DNA of 64,000 nt, taken from assembly GCA_036426205.1 (NCBI GenBank), contig CM071570.1, positions 74,617,763-74,681,762 on the forward strand. The letters are read 5' to 3'. The notes under the pieces were generated by a model, which searched no databases, had not been told where the DNA came from, and worked only from the letters and a program-made list of their open reading frames with translations. Origin of the DNA: Ascaphus truei (taxonomy: Eukaryota; Chordata; Amphibia; Anura; Ascaphidae). The position numbers and the translations under genes were made by a program. Below, in pieces: positions 21,290-33,465 of the stretch (positions within the stretch are counted from its first letter, which is position 1; each line of letters opens with the position of its first letter).

Positions 21290-24245
21290 GTAAAAACTGC
21301 CCGTCTTGTATATGTAACCTGCTTTCCCTTCTATTCTTTTATTCTGTTGCCTCACAAATCTAAACCTTTTCAATAAATGTTTAAAAAAATTCAAAATGTG
21401 TTGAAATTATTATTATGAAAAAGTATTTTTTATACAGCACTAAATGTGAATACAGGGATTTAAAACATGCAGTTCACAAAAGAAGGACAATATATAGCCC
21501 GATGACTAATCTTCAAAAAGAAAAAGACATGGGATAGGGTTGTTAAAGAGGAAATGGTGGAACGTTTCGAAAAAACATGAACATTTTTATTCAAATAAAA
21601 ATGTTACATTTTTTCCATCACATTATATACAGCCAAAAAGCAAAACAAAAATCAAGTTTCGGCAAAACCAAAAAATGAAGAAAAACAACATTTAAAAAAC
21701 TAAGCTTTACAAAGCTCTTTCTCTCCTAATAAGATACCGAAAGGTTGTTGTTTTTTTTGCGTATAACTAGCTTTGTGGATTCGCTTTAACCTCAGCGAAA
21801 ACAATGTCCGTTACTGATTTTGATCATGACGTTATGAGCTTGGACTTAACAGAGCTTTGTGGATCTGTGCTTAGAAAATAAACACCAGTGAAATATCCAC
21901 ATCTTTATATGTACAGTATATTCCCAATCAAAGGTAATAATATCAATAAACCTAACCCTAAACCTTTCCAGTGCTGGAGGGGCTAAATCTCTCCTTTTAC
22001 TTTCTTCTGTAAACCTTAATCCTACCTCTGGAATTTTAGCATCTGCAAAAGAACCCCCAGTTTTAATGAATGGGGATAATCACTTAGTTGTTGAGAATAG
22101 TAGAACTTGGGTTTGTATAAATTAATCCAGGAGAGGGAGAGAGGGAAAGAGGGAGAGAGGGGGAGAGGGAGAGAGGGGGAGAGGGGGAGAGGGGGAGAGG
22201 GAGAGAGGGGGAGAGAGAGAGAGAGAGAGAGAATGACTAATAGGATGCAATGCTAGAGTATACACACATCAAGAGCAAAAACATGATGAAAAGATCTCTC
22301 TTACAAACTAAGAATTTACACTTTATGAACATAACGTTTTACAGTCATTTTAATTATTAATACGTATTTCAATGTAAATATTAATACATATTTGATCAGT
22401 GATGCAAAATATACCCTTTAAAAGCCAAAATGTTAAGTCTGGATTTGCACGACACATTTTATAATACACTCTAAAAATGATCAAGTATGAGCTATGAAAG
22501 CTCGGACCTGGGCCCTCTGGTTAGTGTATGTCTTGCTTTATGTTCCCTTTCTATAAATGTTTAAAATGTAATAATTTGGCGCATTGCAAACATATTACTA
22601 ACATAAACACTGTTCATACTGTATATGTAAGACTGATATTGCTTACATATATCTTAAATATCAATGATCTCATATAAAGCAGGAGTTCTACATGGACAGG
22701 TAAATACTGCAGATTTGGGGTTTGCAGTGTTCTCTTTCTTCAGGTACATCAGTTTTTTTCATTTTATCTGAACACAAACTCCATCATGTAGGGGAGGTGG
22801 AGAGAGGGACACTGAGAATCCAACTCACAAAAATAATAAAACAAATTGAAAAGTTGCATCACTCCCCCAAAAATATTTTTGCACACAGAGCAGCAGGAGG
22901 CGACACTGTAAAAACCCAAAGGGCAATTTTCTTTATTAACAGCAGGCCTGGTTAATAATTACACAAATTGATATTAAACCCTTAACTTTAAGGACCAGTT
23001 TAAAAACTGAGGTTATTGATACAGCTCTGTCAAGTCTCACGCAATTTGATTGAGTTTTGAGCATTAGGGCTCTGTCTTATGCAGTATGAGGAAAATATCA
23101 GATTATCTGGAGACCGTGAGACAAAGTCCTAACTCCTCCCCCACACGTCTTAACCCCACCGCCCGCTGAACACCCCACGTGCTCATGTCATAGCGTTGAC
23201 CTCTAGCAGGCACTGGATCTCTTCCTCTGGGGGTAGGGAGGGGTCTCACGCATGTGTGAGGCCCCTTTTAACGCTCTGGAGTGGTTGTCCCTTGACAGCT
23301 CTGTTGATAGTCCAGCTGCTCTTCCCACACAGCATATTACGGGCCAAAGTATGTCCTTCCTCTGCAGCCATCTCCCTTGGACTTGGACTTAACCACCAAG
23401 GCAAGCTGTTTAGTTCTCACTAATATCTCCTCCTTATGTACAAATCAATTAATGTCGAGCCTGACACAACTTCTAATTCTGAAGTGCTGGCAGGTATGCA
23501 ATAAAAGAACATTATCATTTTATATGACCGTGCATCTCTCAGACAAGTTTTCATTCAAGGCCTATAAAACCTTTTATCTCAAACATGTAAACTTTCAGTA
23601 GCTATGTTTCCGTGTGTATTTTTAGCTTCCTCTATTCATCTCTTCGATTATTTTGTCAGAGAAGTACTTCCCTTGCCATTCTCTTGACGCCAGGCTCTTG
23701 TGTTATTTGGTCTCTTGTGTAAGTCAATCAATATTGCAGATTTTTTTTAGCTCCTTCCTCATGAAACCTCAAAACCAGCCATAGAAAAATGTTCTTTGTG
23801 ACATAAGTCCACAAAGACTATGCCTTGGTTAGGTTTAATACACTGATACTACATTTATAGTATTACATGTGACTAAAAATAGATACAATTGTAATAACAG
23901 GGTTCATAGCTATCTGTGTCAACCCCCAAAACTTGTGATATGTGGTTCTTTGGTTCAATATGCATGAACCAAAAATTAGTAAGATTTGGAAGGTCTGACC
24001 ATTTCAATGAATAAGTACTGATTTTTATAATTTAATCACCACTGACTTTATATGACTGATGATGGTAATAATCAATGAGACAGACTCCAAATGAGTTGGA
24101 CACAGAGCAAAATGGGAGGTGACATGCCATCCCACTGACATAAAAACCGCTTCCAACTTGTTTGTTGCAGAGTTTCCTAGACCCTCCAATGTTTAGAATG
24201 TGAAAATCAGCACCTAACTATACATAAGAGCAAGATTAAAGCACG
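21290..24245. other. No gene recognised; GA-rich tract
   Basis: About 3 kb without any domain-like frame or clear repeat end. A purine tract of GAGAGGG units occupies 22128-22232. A perfect short hairpin on AACATTTTTATT lies at 21588-21613. This is the best candidate in the window for unique host DNA. Confidence 0.45.
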
Positions 24246-24249
24246 TTAA

Positions 24250-24408
24250 CCCTTTCAGTGTCATAAGGGTGTGCCACTTCCATCGCTACAAACCCCCCGG
24301 CACTTCCGCATCACATGACCACTCTTAGGAGCAATCACATGATGCTGTTTCTGTTCCTCTGGGCACTTTTATTGACACACAGCATACGTCATTAGGGTAC
24401 TGAAGGGG
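24250..24408. mobile_element. piggyBac-like MITE (159 bp), TTAA duplication
   Basis: Inverted ends CCCTTTCAGTGTCAT and, complemented, CCCCTTCAGTACCCTAAT; TTAA flanks both sides (24246-24249 and 24409-24412). TTAA duplication and CCC-starting ends are typical of piggyBac. Non-coding. Confidence 0.7.
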
Positions 24409-24719
24409 TTAACATGTGCAGTTTATTATAAGCAAAACATATTTTACCAGTATAGATCGGTGCTAATTCCCTTATGACAAAAAAGGATCTACTTATTTCT
24501 TTTGATTTACATATAGTATGTAATTAAACCCCCAGATGATCTAATTACATGACATTCCAATGAATGGAATTCTCCTCAGCCCGGACACACCAGCAGAAAT
24601 GGGTCCAGTAGGTGCAGCTTCTCTTGATTAGTTTTGTGACACATGTTTTAGAAACCACATATAACCTTGTAAATAGGTGCAATTGCAGGGTTGTTTTGTC
24701 AGTGGTCCATCCTGCCTGT

Positions 24720-24800
24720 GCCTTTCATTACTTGGTGCAGATACTTGTGTCAATTACATAACTTGCCCAAGGTCATACAGTATGAATCTGACACACGTGC
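24720..24800 (+). repeat. Possible CORE-SINE fragment
   Basis: Contains ACTTGCCCAAGGTCATACAG, similar to the conserved MIR/CORE-SINE segment. No tRNA-like head or tail remains. Confidence 0.35.
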
Positions 24801-24819
24801 CTTATTTAAAGGAGCAATC

Positions 24820-25385
24820 CATGCAATATCCTACACGTGTGTTATTTATTTTTTTATGAATCAGTTCTGTAGTATTAGATAATACAAAAATATTGTTATT
24901 TGCTGCACACCAAAAAAAAAAAAAAAAGCGAGATAAATAGTGATACTTCTCCTTAGTCCCAGGGAAGACCTGCATTTCATCCAATGTATCCAATATGATT
25001 GATGGACAAGGGCACACGGATTTGAATCAAGAAAGAATTGATTCTGCCATAGACTATAACGTTTCAGCCTGCTGGCTTTTCTCAAGTAAAGTGGCTTTTA
25101 AGCCACTTTACTTGAGAAAGGCCAGCAGGCCGAAACGTTGTAGACTGTGGCACAATAAATTATTTTTTTACTCAAATCCATGTGCCCATGTCCATCAATC
25201 ATATTGTATTAGATAATACTACATTTTATTTTTAATCCAACTCTTAATGACATTTTTAATGAGTTTTAATATACTGAGGATCCTTTGATTTCTATAGCAG
25301 GATTTAGCACGTCCCCAGCAGTGAAAGATCTTTGCAACACTTTAATGTTTGTGATAATGTGTTGCCAATATTCTCAGCAGTTTGA
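24820..25385. repeat. Dispersed repeat interrupted at 24886-25204
   Basis: The two outer pieces match the continuous copy at 60935-61130: a CCTACACGTGT...AGTATTAGATAATAC left part and an AATGAGTTTTAATATAC...GTCCCCAGCAG right part. Family unknown; non-coding. Confidence 0.6.
24886..25204. mobile_element. Insertion with 14-bp target duplication and palindrome
   Basis: GTATTAGATAATAC occurs on both sides of this segment (24872-24885 and 25205-25218) but once in the uninterrupted copy near 60.95 kb. The insert has an A-run at 24912-24926 and a palindrome at 24991-25206 centred near 25097 with TGGCTTTTAAGCCA and ACTTGAGAAAGGCCAGCAGG blocks. A long duplication with an A-run suggests target-primed insertion rather than cut-and-paste. 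Confidence 0.6.
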
Positions 25386-25452
25386 GCTGCAAACTGTAAC
25401 AATAGATAATGTTACCATATTAATATAAGAATATATTGTAGCTGCTGAGTTA

Positions 25453-25757
25453 GGCTGCGTCCATAGTAACAGCGAAGGCGCAAGCACCAAAATCAAAATG
25501 CCGGAAGGCAATGCGCACGGCCCGCGAGTGCATGTGCACGAGGACGCCGGGGAGACTGATACTTCGAAAGACAAATGTGTTTGAATTTGAGTCACATGCG
25601 CGGTTCAGCCAATGAGGGCGAACTGCTTACGTGACGTCACAGGCAAGCCCCCCGGCACTCCCTCGCCATGCCCCCCATTGCGCAATCCTACAGGCCACGG
25701 ATCGCTTCTAGTACATGCGCGCGTGATGTCATGCGCGCCTGCACTATATCCGAGGCC
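25453..25757. mobile_element. PIF/Harbinger-like MITE (305 bp), TTA duplication
   Basis: Ends GGCTGCGTCCATAGT and, complemented, GGCCTCGGATATAGTGC; TTA at 25450-25452 and 25758-25760. GC-rich interior with a CCAATGAGGGCGAACTGC block shared with other copies. Non-coding. Confidence 0.8.
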
Positions 25758-25760
25758 TTA

Positions 25761-26580
25761 CACTGACCGAAGGATTAATTGAAACTGAAAGGCAGCCATT
25801 CAGTGAACCCAGGTAATCTGCATCTTTTCTGATAGATCAATTTTTCCATCCCCGACACTAATACTTCGACAGCTCATAACTCCCGAGTGAAGAATCAGAT
25901 TTAAAAAAGAAAAAGAAACCTGTTGCTGCATAGGCTATGTGTAGTCATTCATTATATAGTTTTACCATCATTGTTAAAGTCACGGGAATTTTTTTGGCAA
26001 GCTTGACAAATTAGAAATATGCGGTGCTTTATCTTATATACTGTACAGTGGGTGTTGTTTATCAGTCTCCTGGCATCAAAACTGGGCATAACTGGTGCCA
26101 GATTGTTTTTTGTTTTATCACTGAAGGCAATCAGAATTGATATATTTCCCAATCTCATCTATTTACTCTTGAATAGTAATCTCTATTAACAGTTTCTTAC
26201 TGCTACTGGAGTAATACATGCCGAGACGGTTATGGAATCATAGAAGCAATACCACGGAATTGCCAAACATGGAGGAGGTGTATTTTCCTGCAACCTTATC
26301 TTATGACACAAATCTTAAGTGTAAGTTCTCATGCCTGGACAAGTGTGTATACATTTTCACCAGAGCTAGCTATAAAAAGGTATAAAGAGTACTATGATTT
26401 AATTAAACTATTATTTTTAAACACACTTCAGATTCCTTTTGTACGGTAATTGAAACTGGGCAAATTTAATTCTGCAAACAAAAAAAATGGACCTGCAGAG
26501 TTGTTCATACAATTAATTCCAGCATACAACCCTTTTGAAACATGACACATCCCTTCATTGTTTGTACAATTTAGAGACAT
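25761..26580. other. No gene recognised
   Basis: AT-rich DNA without domain similarity or repeat termini. Confidence 0.45.
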
Positions 26581-26746
26581 AGGGCCATACAGTACTTACT
26601 GTACACGTGATGATGAGCTGTAAGGCACCCACTGGCCCATTCACATGCCTATTATGTCTATATGTGAAAATGTCTTATAATGCTATTGCACTTGAATGGG
26701 CCATAAGGTGCTTTGCGGCTTAGCACGTTATAGTAAATATGGCCCT
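26581..26746. mobile_element. Palindromic MITE (166 bp)
   Basis: The two halves are imperfect reverse complements: left AGGGCCATACAGTACTTACT and a TAAGGCACCC...GGCCCATTCA block; right, complemented, AGGGCCATATTTACTATAAC with the same inner blocks. Superfamily and duplication uncertain. Confidence 0.55.
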
Positions 26747-27620
26747 TACCCTAAGCCAAAACACTGATGAAACAGACTGCGTTGTTCAGCTTTAAATAGG
26801 ATGGGTATACCCCAAATAAGTGTTTGTGCTTGATACACAGTGAGGAACAATATTGCTTACAAACTACAACTTTGAAAACAGTGACCACATACAGGAACCC
26901 TATTTTCAGCAGAAAACCATGTTGTCTATTGGAATGCATTACCTCCAATAGAGCCACCAAGCTTATTTTATGGATTGTGTTTGTTCAGAACATGAAATGT
27001 TCATAACCTGAAACGTTAGAATTCTAGTCCATGCAGAGCATTTTGTTTGATTGACTTAGAACATACATTCTTCTTGTGAACGTTGACCTTGAACAGCATG
27101 ATGTATAAGTATATTCCACACAGCTGCCGCTACTTCATATTCATCTCCACTTCCTATGACACAATGGATTCACAATGCCTCATCAAACAAACAGGACTTT
27201 TTGCATAATCTTGTAGCCTGTAGGCTACAGCTGGTCTTTCTGCACAATCAAAGCCAGGCAACAGAATAGGGATTTGAATGCAGTGTCTGACCCATTCAGT
27301 CACTGATATGTCATGTGCTTAAATTATTCGATTAAAGAATGAGGAGTGCTCCGACAGCCAATAAAAAGGATATCTGTACAATTACATGAGCCATTTAATT
27401 TAAATATGAATTTACGCATGCAGAGCGCTCGGATTGGCTGTTCCCAGCAGGGCCACCAAAATTGTGATGTATAAACTGTATGTATAGATAAAGAGCCAAA
27501 GTAATTTGATAAGTAAAACATATGAGCTTAGTCTTATATAACTTTATAGTTATACATCATTTAGAATAAACTACTGTAGAAGGAATACAGAAGTAGCACA
27601 TGTATGTAATGTGTTCGTGG
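26747..27620. other. No gene recognised
   Basis: AT-rich; short frames lack similarity. Confidence 0.45.
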
Positions 27621-27624
27621 GTTA

Positions 27625-27712
27625 TATATATATATATAATAGTATATAATAATATATGATATATAATATATATATATTATATATATATATATATTATATA
27701 TATATATACACA
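27625..27712. repeat. (TA)n microsatellite
   Basis: Alternating TA with minor interruptions, ending in (CA)n; it borders the 3' end of the Penelope-like fragment. Confidence 0.9.
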
Positions 27713-28389
27713 CACACTGTAGAGGATATCAGTACCGTGTGAGACCGGGAGCTTCAATAATCAAAAATAAAATAGATGATACAGTTCTGTGGCTAACGAA
27801 ATGCTTTTTTTATTGTGCGAGCTTTCGAGTAATTACTTGACTCTTCTGTCCGGCGATGTTACTAATGACGATGTGAGAGCAAGCAAAAGTCTTTATCACT
27901 ATAAACAGTGGCTAGTGTGAATGTTATCGTGCGGTCCTGTCCTCCCCGGTGTGTGTATGGGTTATGGCTGGAGGTGTCACTTAAGGTTCTGAAATAGGGA
28001 TTGGAAAGAATGTGGTCATGTGTATCGCGTGATGAATTAACATATGTGAGAGCCCACGTAAGTACACAGTGGTTTATCACAAAAGGTGGAGGGTGGATGT
28101 TGGGAGGTAGTGTTGGGTCGTTTTGTGTGGGAAGGGTGGTCGTCTTTGGGAGCGGTAAATGGGTGAGGGTTTGTGGAAATGTGCAGAGTAACGTAGATAA
28201 ATGAAAGTGTGTGTTGGATACTATTGTTGTCCTACCTATTGGTGTATAGGTTGAGTAAAAACAAGGAGTATAGTAAGTGGAGAAGACAGCTGTGTGTGCA
28301 TACTATAGCACAGTATGTACAGGACATGGCCTATATGCGCTCATGGAAGAGAGTTCACTTTGTGTCAGTAATAGACATCATAAAATTCT
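27713..28389 (-). mobile_element. Penelope-like element, 3' non-coding part
   Basis: On minus, this ends with a segment holding CGAAAGCTCGCACAATAAAA and GCATTTCGTTAGCC followed by CTGTATCATCTA, a terminal sequence typical of vertebrate Penelope-like elements. It lies directly downstream of the GIY-YIG remnant, as expected. The plus-strand frames here have no similarity. Confidence 0.6.
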
Positions 28390-28680
28390 GATCTCTGTTT
28401 AGCCCCATGCTAGTGTCCCGAACATGCCATAAATTTGTATTCATGGAAACAGTCTCTCTTTCGGTGTTTTAAGATTACTTTGAGTATGGCAACCCAGATC
28501 ATTCAATCTCTATTGGCACAGAGTCAGAGAGAATGTTCGCCATCAGGACTGTCTCTTGTTTCCGCGTTGTATGATGCGGTGGCGGTGCAGGTTCAATTTC
28601 TTTTAGCCCTGCCCTGTTCACCTATGTAGTAGCCGCCCCACTTGGCATTTCATGCACATGATGAGGTACACGACATTGTT
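28390..28680 (-). pseudogene. Penelope-like GIY-YIG endonuclease remnant
   Basis: In split minus frames I read VVYLIMCMKC (28645-28674), GGYYIGE (28617-28637), NLHRHRIIQRGNKRQS and SPDGEHS. Together these fit the GIY-YIG nuclease at the C-terminus of Penelope-like elements, which cuts target DNA. The parts are in different frames, so at least two frameshifts separate them. The reverse transcriptase that should precede it is absent; the fragment stops at a (TA)n array near 28683. Confidence 0.7.
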
Positions 28681-28682
28681 TG

Positions 28683-28819
28683 ATTATATATATATATCAT
28701 ATTATATATATATATTAGTATATGATATATATGATTATATATTTTTTTAATATATATTAATATAATATATATAGCTAATATATATATATATTACTAGTAT
28801 ATATATTATATCTTATATA
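28683..28819. repeat. Interrupted (TA)n array
   Basis: TA repeats with irregular one- and two-base insertions. Separates the Penelope-like fragment from the first TA-embedded MITE. Confidence 0.85.
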
Positions 28820-29000
28820 CAGTGTTCGACGACAACCTATACATTTGCTCGCCCCGGGCGAGGGTGATTTAACCCCCGGCGACGAATGAAGTTAAATATT
28901 GGCCATGCAGCAGACACGTTTGTAATATGGGTGGGGAGTAGATATTTTTGTGTTGTGGAAGCTGGCGAGTATGATTTTTGATGTGATTTGTCAACCATCG
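28820..29000. mobile_element. TA-embedded hAT-like MITE, copy 1
   Basis: Starts CAGTGTTCGACGACAACC and ends GATTTGTCAACCATCG. Internal blocks CTCGCCCCGGGCGAG and GATTTAACCCCC match copies at 30469 and 38993. CAG-type ends and small size suggest hAT. (TA)n lies on both sides, hiding any 8-bp duplication. It is longer than copy 3 because of many scattered insertions. Confidence 0.75.
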
Positions 29001-29480
29001 TAGTATATATATATATATATAAATATATATATATATATTATATACACACACACACACATGTATACACACACACACACACACACATTTCCACACACATGTA
29101 GATCACACACACACGTATACACACACACGTATACACACACACACGTATACACACACACACGTATACACACACACGTATACACACTCATACACATGTATGC
29201 ACTCACTCACACACATGTATACACACACATGTATACACACACACACAAATGTATACACGCACACACATTACACACCACCCACTGTATCACACAACGTATA
29301 CACACACACACCACTCACACACAACACACCCTACAACACCACACCACACACGTAGACACACACACACACACACACTTAACACGTATACACACACACACTC
29401 ACACGTATACACAACTCACACACTCACACGTATACACACTCACACACATGTAGTCACACACACACACACACACACACAAC

Positions 29481-29511
<31 letters not shown>

Positions 29512-30468
29512 ATACACAAACACCCCCGTACATACACCACACACACACAACAACGTTACACACAAAAAACACGTATACACACTAACACACATGTGACACA
29601 CACATGTAGACACACCAATGTAGACACACACACACGCACACTATATGCACACACGCAAACATTTACGACACTATGTATAACCACACACACATTAGACACA
29701 CACCACATTAAAACACACACACACACACACAGACATAGGAACACATGTAGACACACACACACATGTAGACACACAGCACCGTGTAAACACACACACAACA
29801 CACCACATGTATACACACACACATGTCAACATCACACAGACCATGTATACACACACCAACAGTAAACCACACACACAGGTAATCACAATAGAAGTATAGA
29901 CTATCACAACACAAGGTGCGATACTTCAAAGGTAGTAATCATACATCACACGTGTACACACACGTGTACACACACACGTGTATACACACACAAATACACA
30001 CAAGTGTATACACACACACAAGTGTATACACCACACAGTATACACACACGTTTATCATACACACACACATGTATACCACAAACATGTATGTTATACACAC
30101 ACACGTTTATATATCACCACACACGTGTATCACACACACACACATATATACCACACGTGTATATAGCACACACACGTACGTGTTTATTACACACACACTA
30201 TACGTGTATACACAACACACGTGTATACACACACACACACGTGTATATACACACACACGACGTGTTTATACGAACAACGTGTATACCACAACACGGTGCT
30301 ATAGTATTAGATAGTATATATATATACTAACACACATACTATATCCACACATACAATATCAACCAAGAACACACACATATATATATATATATAGATATAT
30401 ATTAATATTTATTATATTATATTAAGTACTATAAAATATATATATATACATGACATACATACTACATA
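29001..30468. repeat. Long (CA)n/(CACGTATA)n array with (TA)n edges
   Basis: About 1.3 kb of ACACAC units interspersed with CGTATACA and TGTATACA, flanked by (TA)n at 29003-29045 and 30310-30455. Frames on both strands (His/Thr- or Val/Cys-rich) are pure repeat translations. Confidence 0.95.
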
Positions 30469-30630
30469 CAGTGTTCGACAAAACCATAACATATGCTCAC
30501 CACTGTGGCGAGTGGATTTAACCACCGGGCGAGTAAGATCGTGGCCAAGGCAGCACACTTTGTTTGGTAATAGGTGGCGAGTAGATTTTTTGTTGAGGCG
30601 AGTAGATTTTTTGGTGATTTGTCAACCACT
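30469..30630. mobile_element. TA-embedded hAT-like MITE, copy 2
   Basis: Starts CAGTGTTCGACAAAACC and ends GATTTGTCAACCACT. It has an internal duplication of GGCGAGTAGATTTTTTG relative to copy 3. (TA)n on both sides. Confidence 0.8.
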
Positions 30631-31149
30631 ATATATATATTATATATAGATTATATATATATATATATATATATATGTGTTTGTGTGTGTGGTGTGATGT
30701 TGGTGGGTGATATATGTAGTTATATACGATATATTACGTGATGTGAATATATATATATATAATATTATAGTATATATAATAAACACATCAACACACACAC
30801 ACGTGTGATATACTTTATAATATCTATATTTATATATATGGGGTGGTGTGTGTTGTGTGTGATATATGTATGTATATACATATATTACGTGGGTGTGTAT
30901 ATTCTATATATATTATATATATATACGTGAGGATTATAGATATATTATATTACAACACCACACACACACACACAACGTGTGTATATAATATATATATATT
31001 ATATATATATATAGCAATACACATACATCCTGTCCACATACTATATATGAAGCACACAAGACTCAACACACATATAGGTGTGTGGTGTGTTGTGGGTGGG
31101 TTGTGTGTGGTGTCTGTGTTGGTGGGGTGTGTGTGTGTGTGTGTGTGTA

Positions 31150-31181
<32 letters not shown>

Positions 31182-31262
31182 AAAATATATATACACACAT
31201 ACATATATCACACACACATATATATGTGTGTGTGTGTCTGTGTGTGATATATGTATGTGTAG
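30631..31262. repeat. (TA)n and (GT)n arrays
   Basis: Several TA runs alternating with GTGTGT and ACACAC. No non-repeat content apart from a short CCTGTCCACATAC segment near 31030. Confidence 0.9.
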
Positions 31263-31282
31263 CCATGCATAATAATGACTGC

Positions 31283-32102
31283 GTACATCTTCCCTGTTGG
31301 CAGTAAGCCCTGGTAAGTACAGGCCTGCCAACAGTAGTTATGGAGGTTTTCCCTCACACCCTGGTGTGGTGCCCTGTGTAAGGAAGGGAGTGGCTGTATG
31401 CTCTGAGTCCCTGGATAGTGACATCAGAGATGCGCCTGCCCCCTGAGGTATAAAGGGCACAGCACTGTCAGTTAGTGTTGTGTTAGCCAGCAGTTGTGGG
31501 AAGCAGCTGGTAAAATGTATGCTCATGCATAAGGGATTGGAGGAATACTTTTGTGACCCTAGTGCTGTAACTAGCGGTAGCAGAGTGACCAATCAAGTCT
31601 GTCTAAGCCACCCTGTGTCCAGGGACCTGGCGCAATGGTGATCTCCCTAGGAGAAAGGGAATCCCACTTCAATACAGGAGGGCGTACCTGGCAAAGGGAC
31701 AGCACGGAGAGATGTGCGGCTAGAGCCGGCAGCTGCATGGGGCAGTCTGCTACATCCCAACCTACAATAAAGATGTCGTGTTCAAAGATATTCCCGCTGT
31801 GTGAGTGTGAGATTACTCTGCAGTGGCAGTCACCACCGAGAAGGAGTTCCTCACCAGGACAATCTCCCTGCGGAAGCATAGATCCTGATGAGGTGGAGGC
31901 GCTGCACATGAAGTAAGTTGGACTCGTAACCACTACCTCAGATACCTGTCCTGATGATATCCTCTATAACACCAAGCGGGAGACTCAGGAGTCCTGTTAC
32001 TAGCAGGTGCACCACCACACACGACCTTGTAATGGGGACCGTTAGACCACACGGGCCAATGTGAGATTGGGTGGGTCAGACAAGGGGGGTCCAGCCGTTA
32101 CA
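31283..32102 (+). mobile_element. Candidate solo LTR
   Basis: Looks like an LTR: TATAAA at 31449-31454, AATAAA at 31766-31771 about 300 bp downstream, and an ending CCGTTACA matching the end of the solo LTR at 41818. The start TGTTGGCAG near 31299 or slightly upstream is not fixed and no target duplication was seen. No coding sequence. Confidence 0.45.
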
Positions 32103-32468
32103 TATGTATATATACACACACACACACACACACACGGTATCCCCAGCACCACCACATCAGCACACCGGTATACCCTGCCCCCCCAGCACACCGGCATTCT
32201 CGGCCCCCATCAACACCATCAGCACCCACACATCAGCACCTTCGTACCTCCCCCATCAGCACACCCACATCAGCACCCCCACATCCGCACCCCCACATCA
32301 ACACCAAACCCTCCCAAATCAGCACCCCCATACAATCACCATCAGTACAACCACACCAGCAGTACCACCACACACCGCCATGGGCCGCGTGGACCACTCC
32401 CCACCCAATCACCCAAATGCCACCCCCACACCACAAACATCCCGGGCAACGCCGGGGCTCTCAGCTAG
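32103..32468 (+). mobile_element. Helitron-like 3' end with internal minisatellite
   Basis: Ends with the small hairpin CCCGG-GCAACG-CCGGG (about 32441-32456), then an 8-base spacer and CTAG at 32465-32468, followed by T. Helitrons end in such a hairpin plus CTRR. The body is a CCCCCACATCAGCACC-type minisatellite (about 32145-32400). The 5' end is hidden in (TA)n/(CA)n and no Rep/helicase is present. Confidence 0.5.
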
Positions 32469-33250
32469 TATATATATATATTTTGGCTTTCGTGTAACTG
32501 TTTGTTTTCAATACAAATTGCTTTTTGGATTACTCCCTGCTGTATGCTGTCTCCTTGACTGGTTCTTGAACTGGTAACTATGATATATATAGCAAATATT
32601 CCTGTATGCTCATATATATATATATATATATATATACTGCACCGACACACTTTATTCGAGCAAATACCCAGTATGTACCTGGCAGATACCTGGAATGCGC
32701 CGCTCCTCACCTCTGACAAGCCCCGTTGCGTTTGCCTTCCCAGCCTGGGTTCATGCCTGGCTGACGGGCAGCTGATCTGTTAAATGATAATGATTAGGAT
32801 TTAATAGGCTGCAATGCTTCGCGTGTCTACCAGATGGCATAAATGTTCATGAATTGGATGCAGTATATATATATATACTGTGCAATATTGCAGCCAGGGT
32901 AACGGAAAAAATGCTTCAATCCCTGCCTGGAAAAATAACTCAATGCACTCGGGCAGGGGAAAACAGTCACCAAACCTCAATACACCCGGGGATACCCGAA
33001 TTGTGTGGGAAAGCCGAGCTCGATAAAGTGTGTCGCCAGCGGTATAGTAATATATATATATAGTAGAGATATATGATATATATATACTAAGTATATATAA
33101 GATATATATATATATATATATATAATATATATATAATATAAATACTAGATATTGATATATATATGATATATATATATATATAATATAGCGCCCACAGGTG
33201 TACTTAGTGCTTTACAAGAGAGACAATATATGTGTGTGTGTTAACAATAA
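32469..33250. other. (TA)n tracts and unrecognised sequence
   Basis: (TA)n at 32469-32480, 32609-32635, 32864-32878 and 33048-33184. Between them are two short non-repeat blocks without domain similarity. Near 33186, GCGCCCACAGGTGTACTTAG begins another unassigned repeat. Confidence 0.45.
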
Positions 33251-33465
33251 AGCATTGAATGTTATATTAAAAAAAAATCTTGGAGATGTGCGCCACGCAC
33301 GTGGGCAGTCTGATGAAGCAGGGAGAGGAGAGAGTTAAAGAGAGGAGAGAGCTGCAGATGCCGGGTAAGTCCGCGGAGGTCATTTCGCAAAAAAAAAATT
33401 AGAGATGTTTTTAAATCGGGAGCCACGCTCAGCCCGCATTATAATCAGGTCCGCGTTGTAGCGGA
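33251..33465. other. No gene recognised
   Basis: Purine-rich, with a Tigger-like CGCTATACTGGGG end near 33468 that has no partner. Confidence 0.3.

Noticed and set aside
21290..24245. Possible host exons in the least repetitive stretch
   Set aside because: No frame with recognisable domain, codon pattern or plausible splice pairing.
29058..31331. Many ORFs of 60-134 codons rich in His/Thr or Val/Cys
   Set aside because: Translations of CA/TA microsatellite in several frames.
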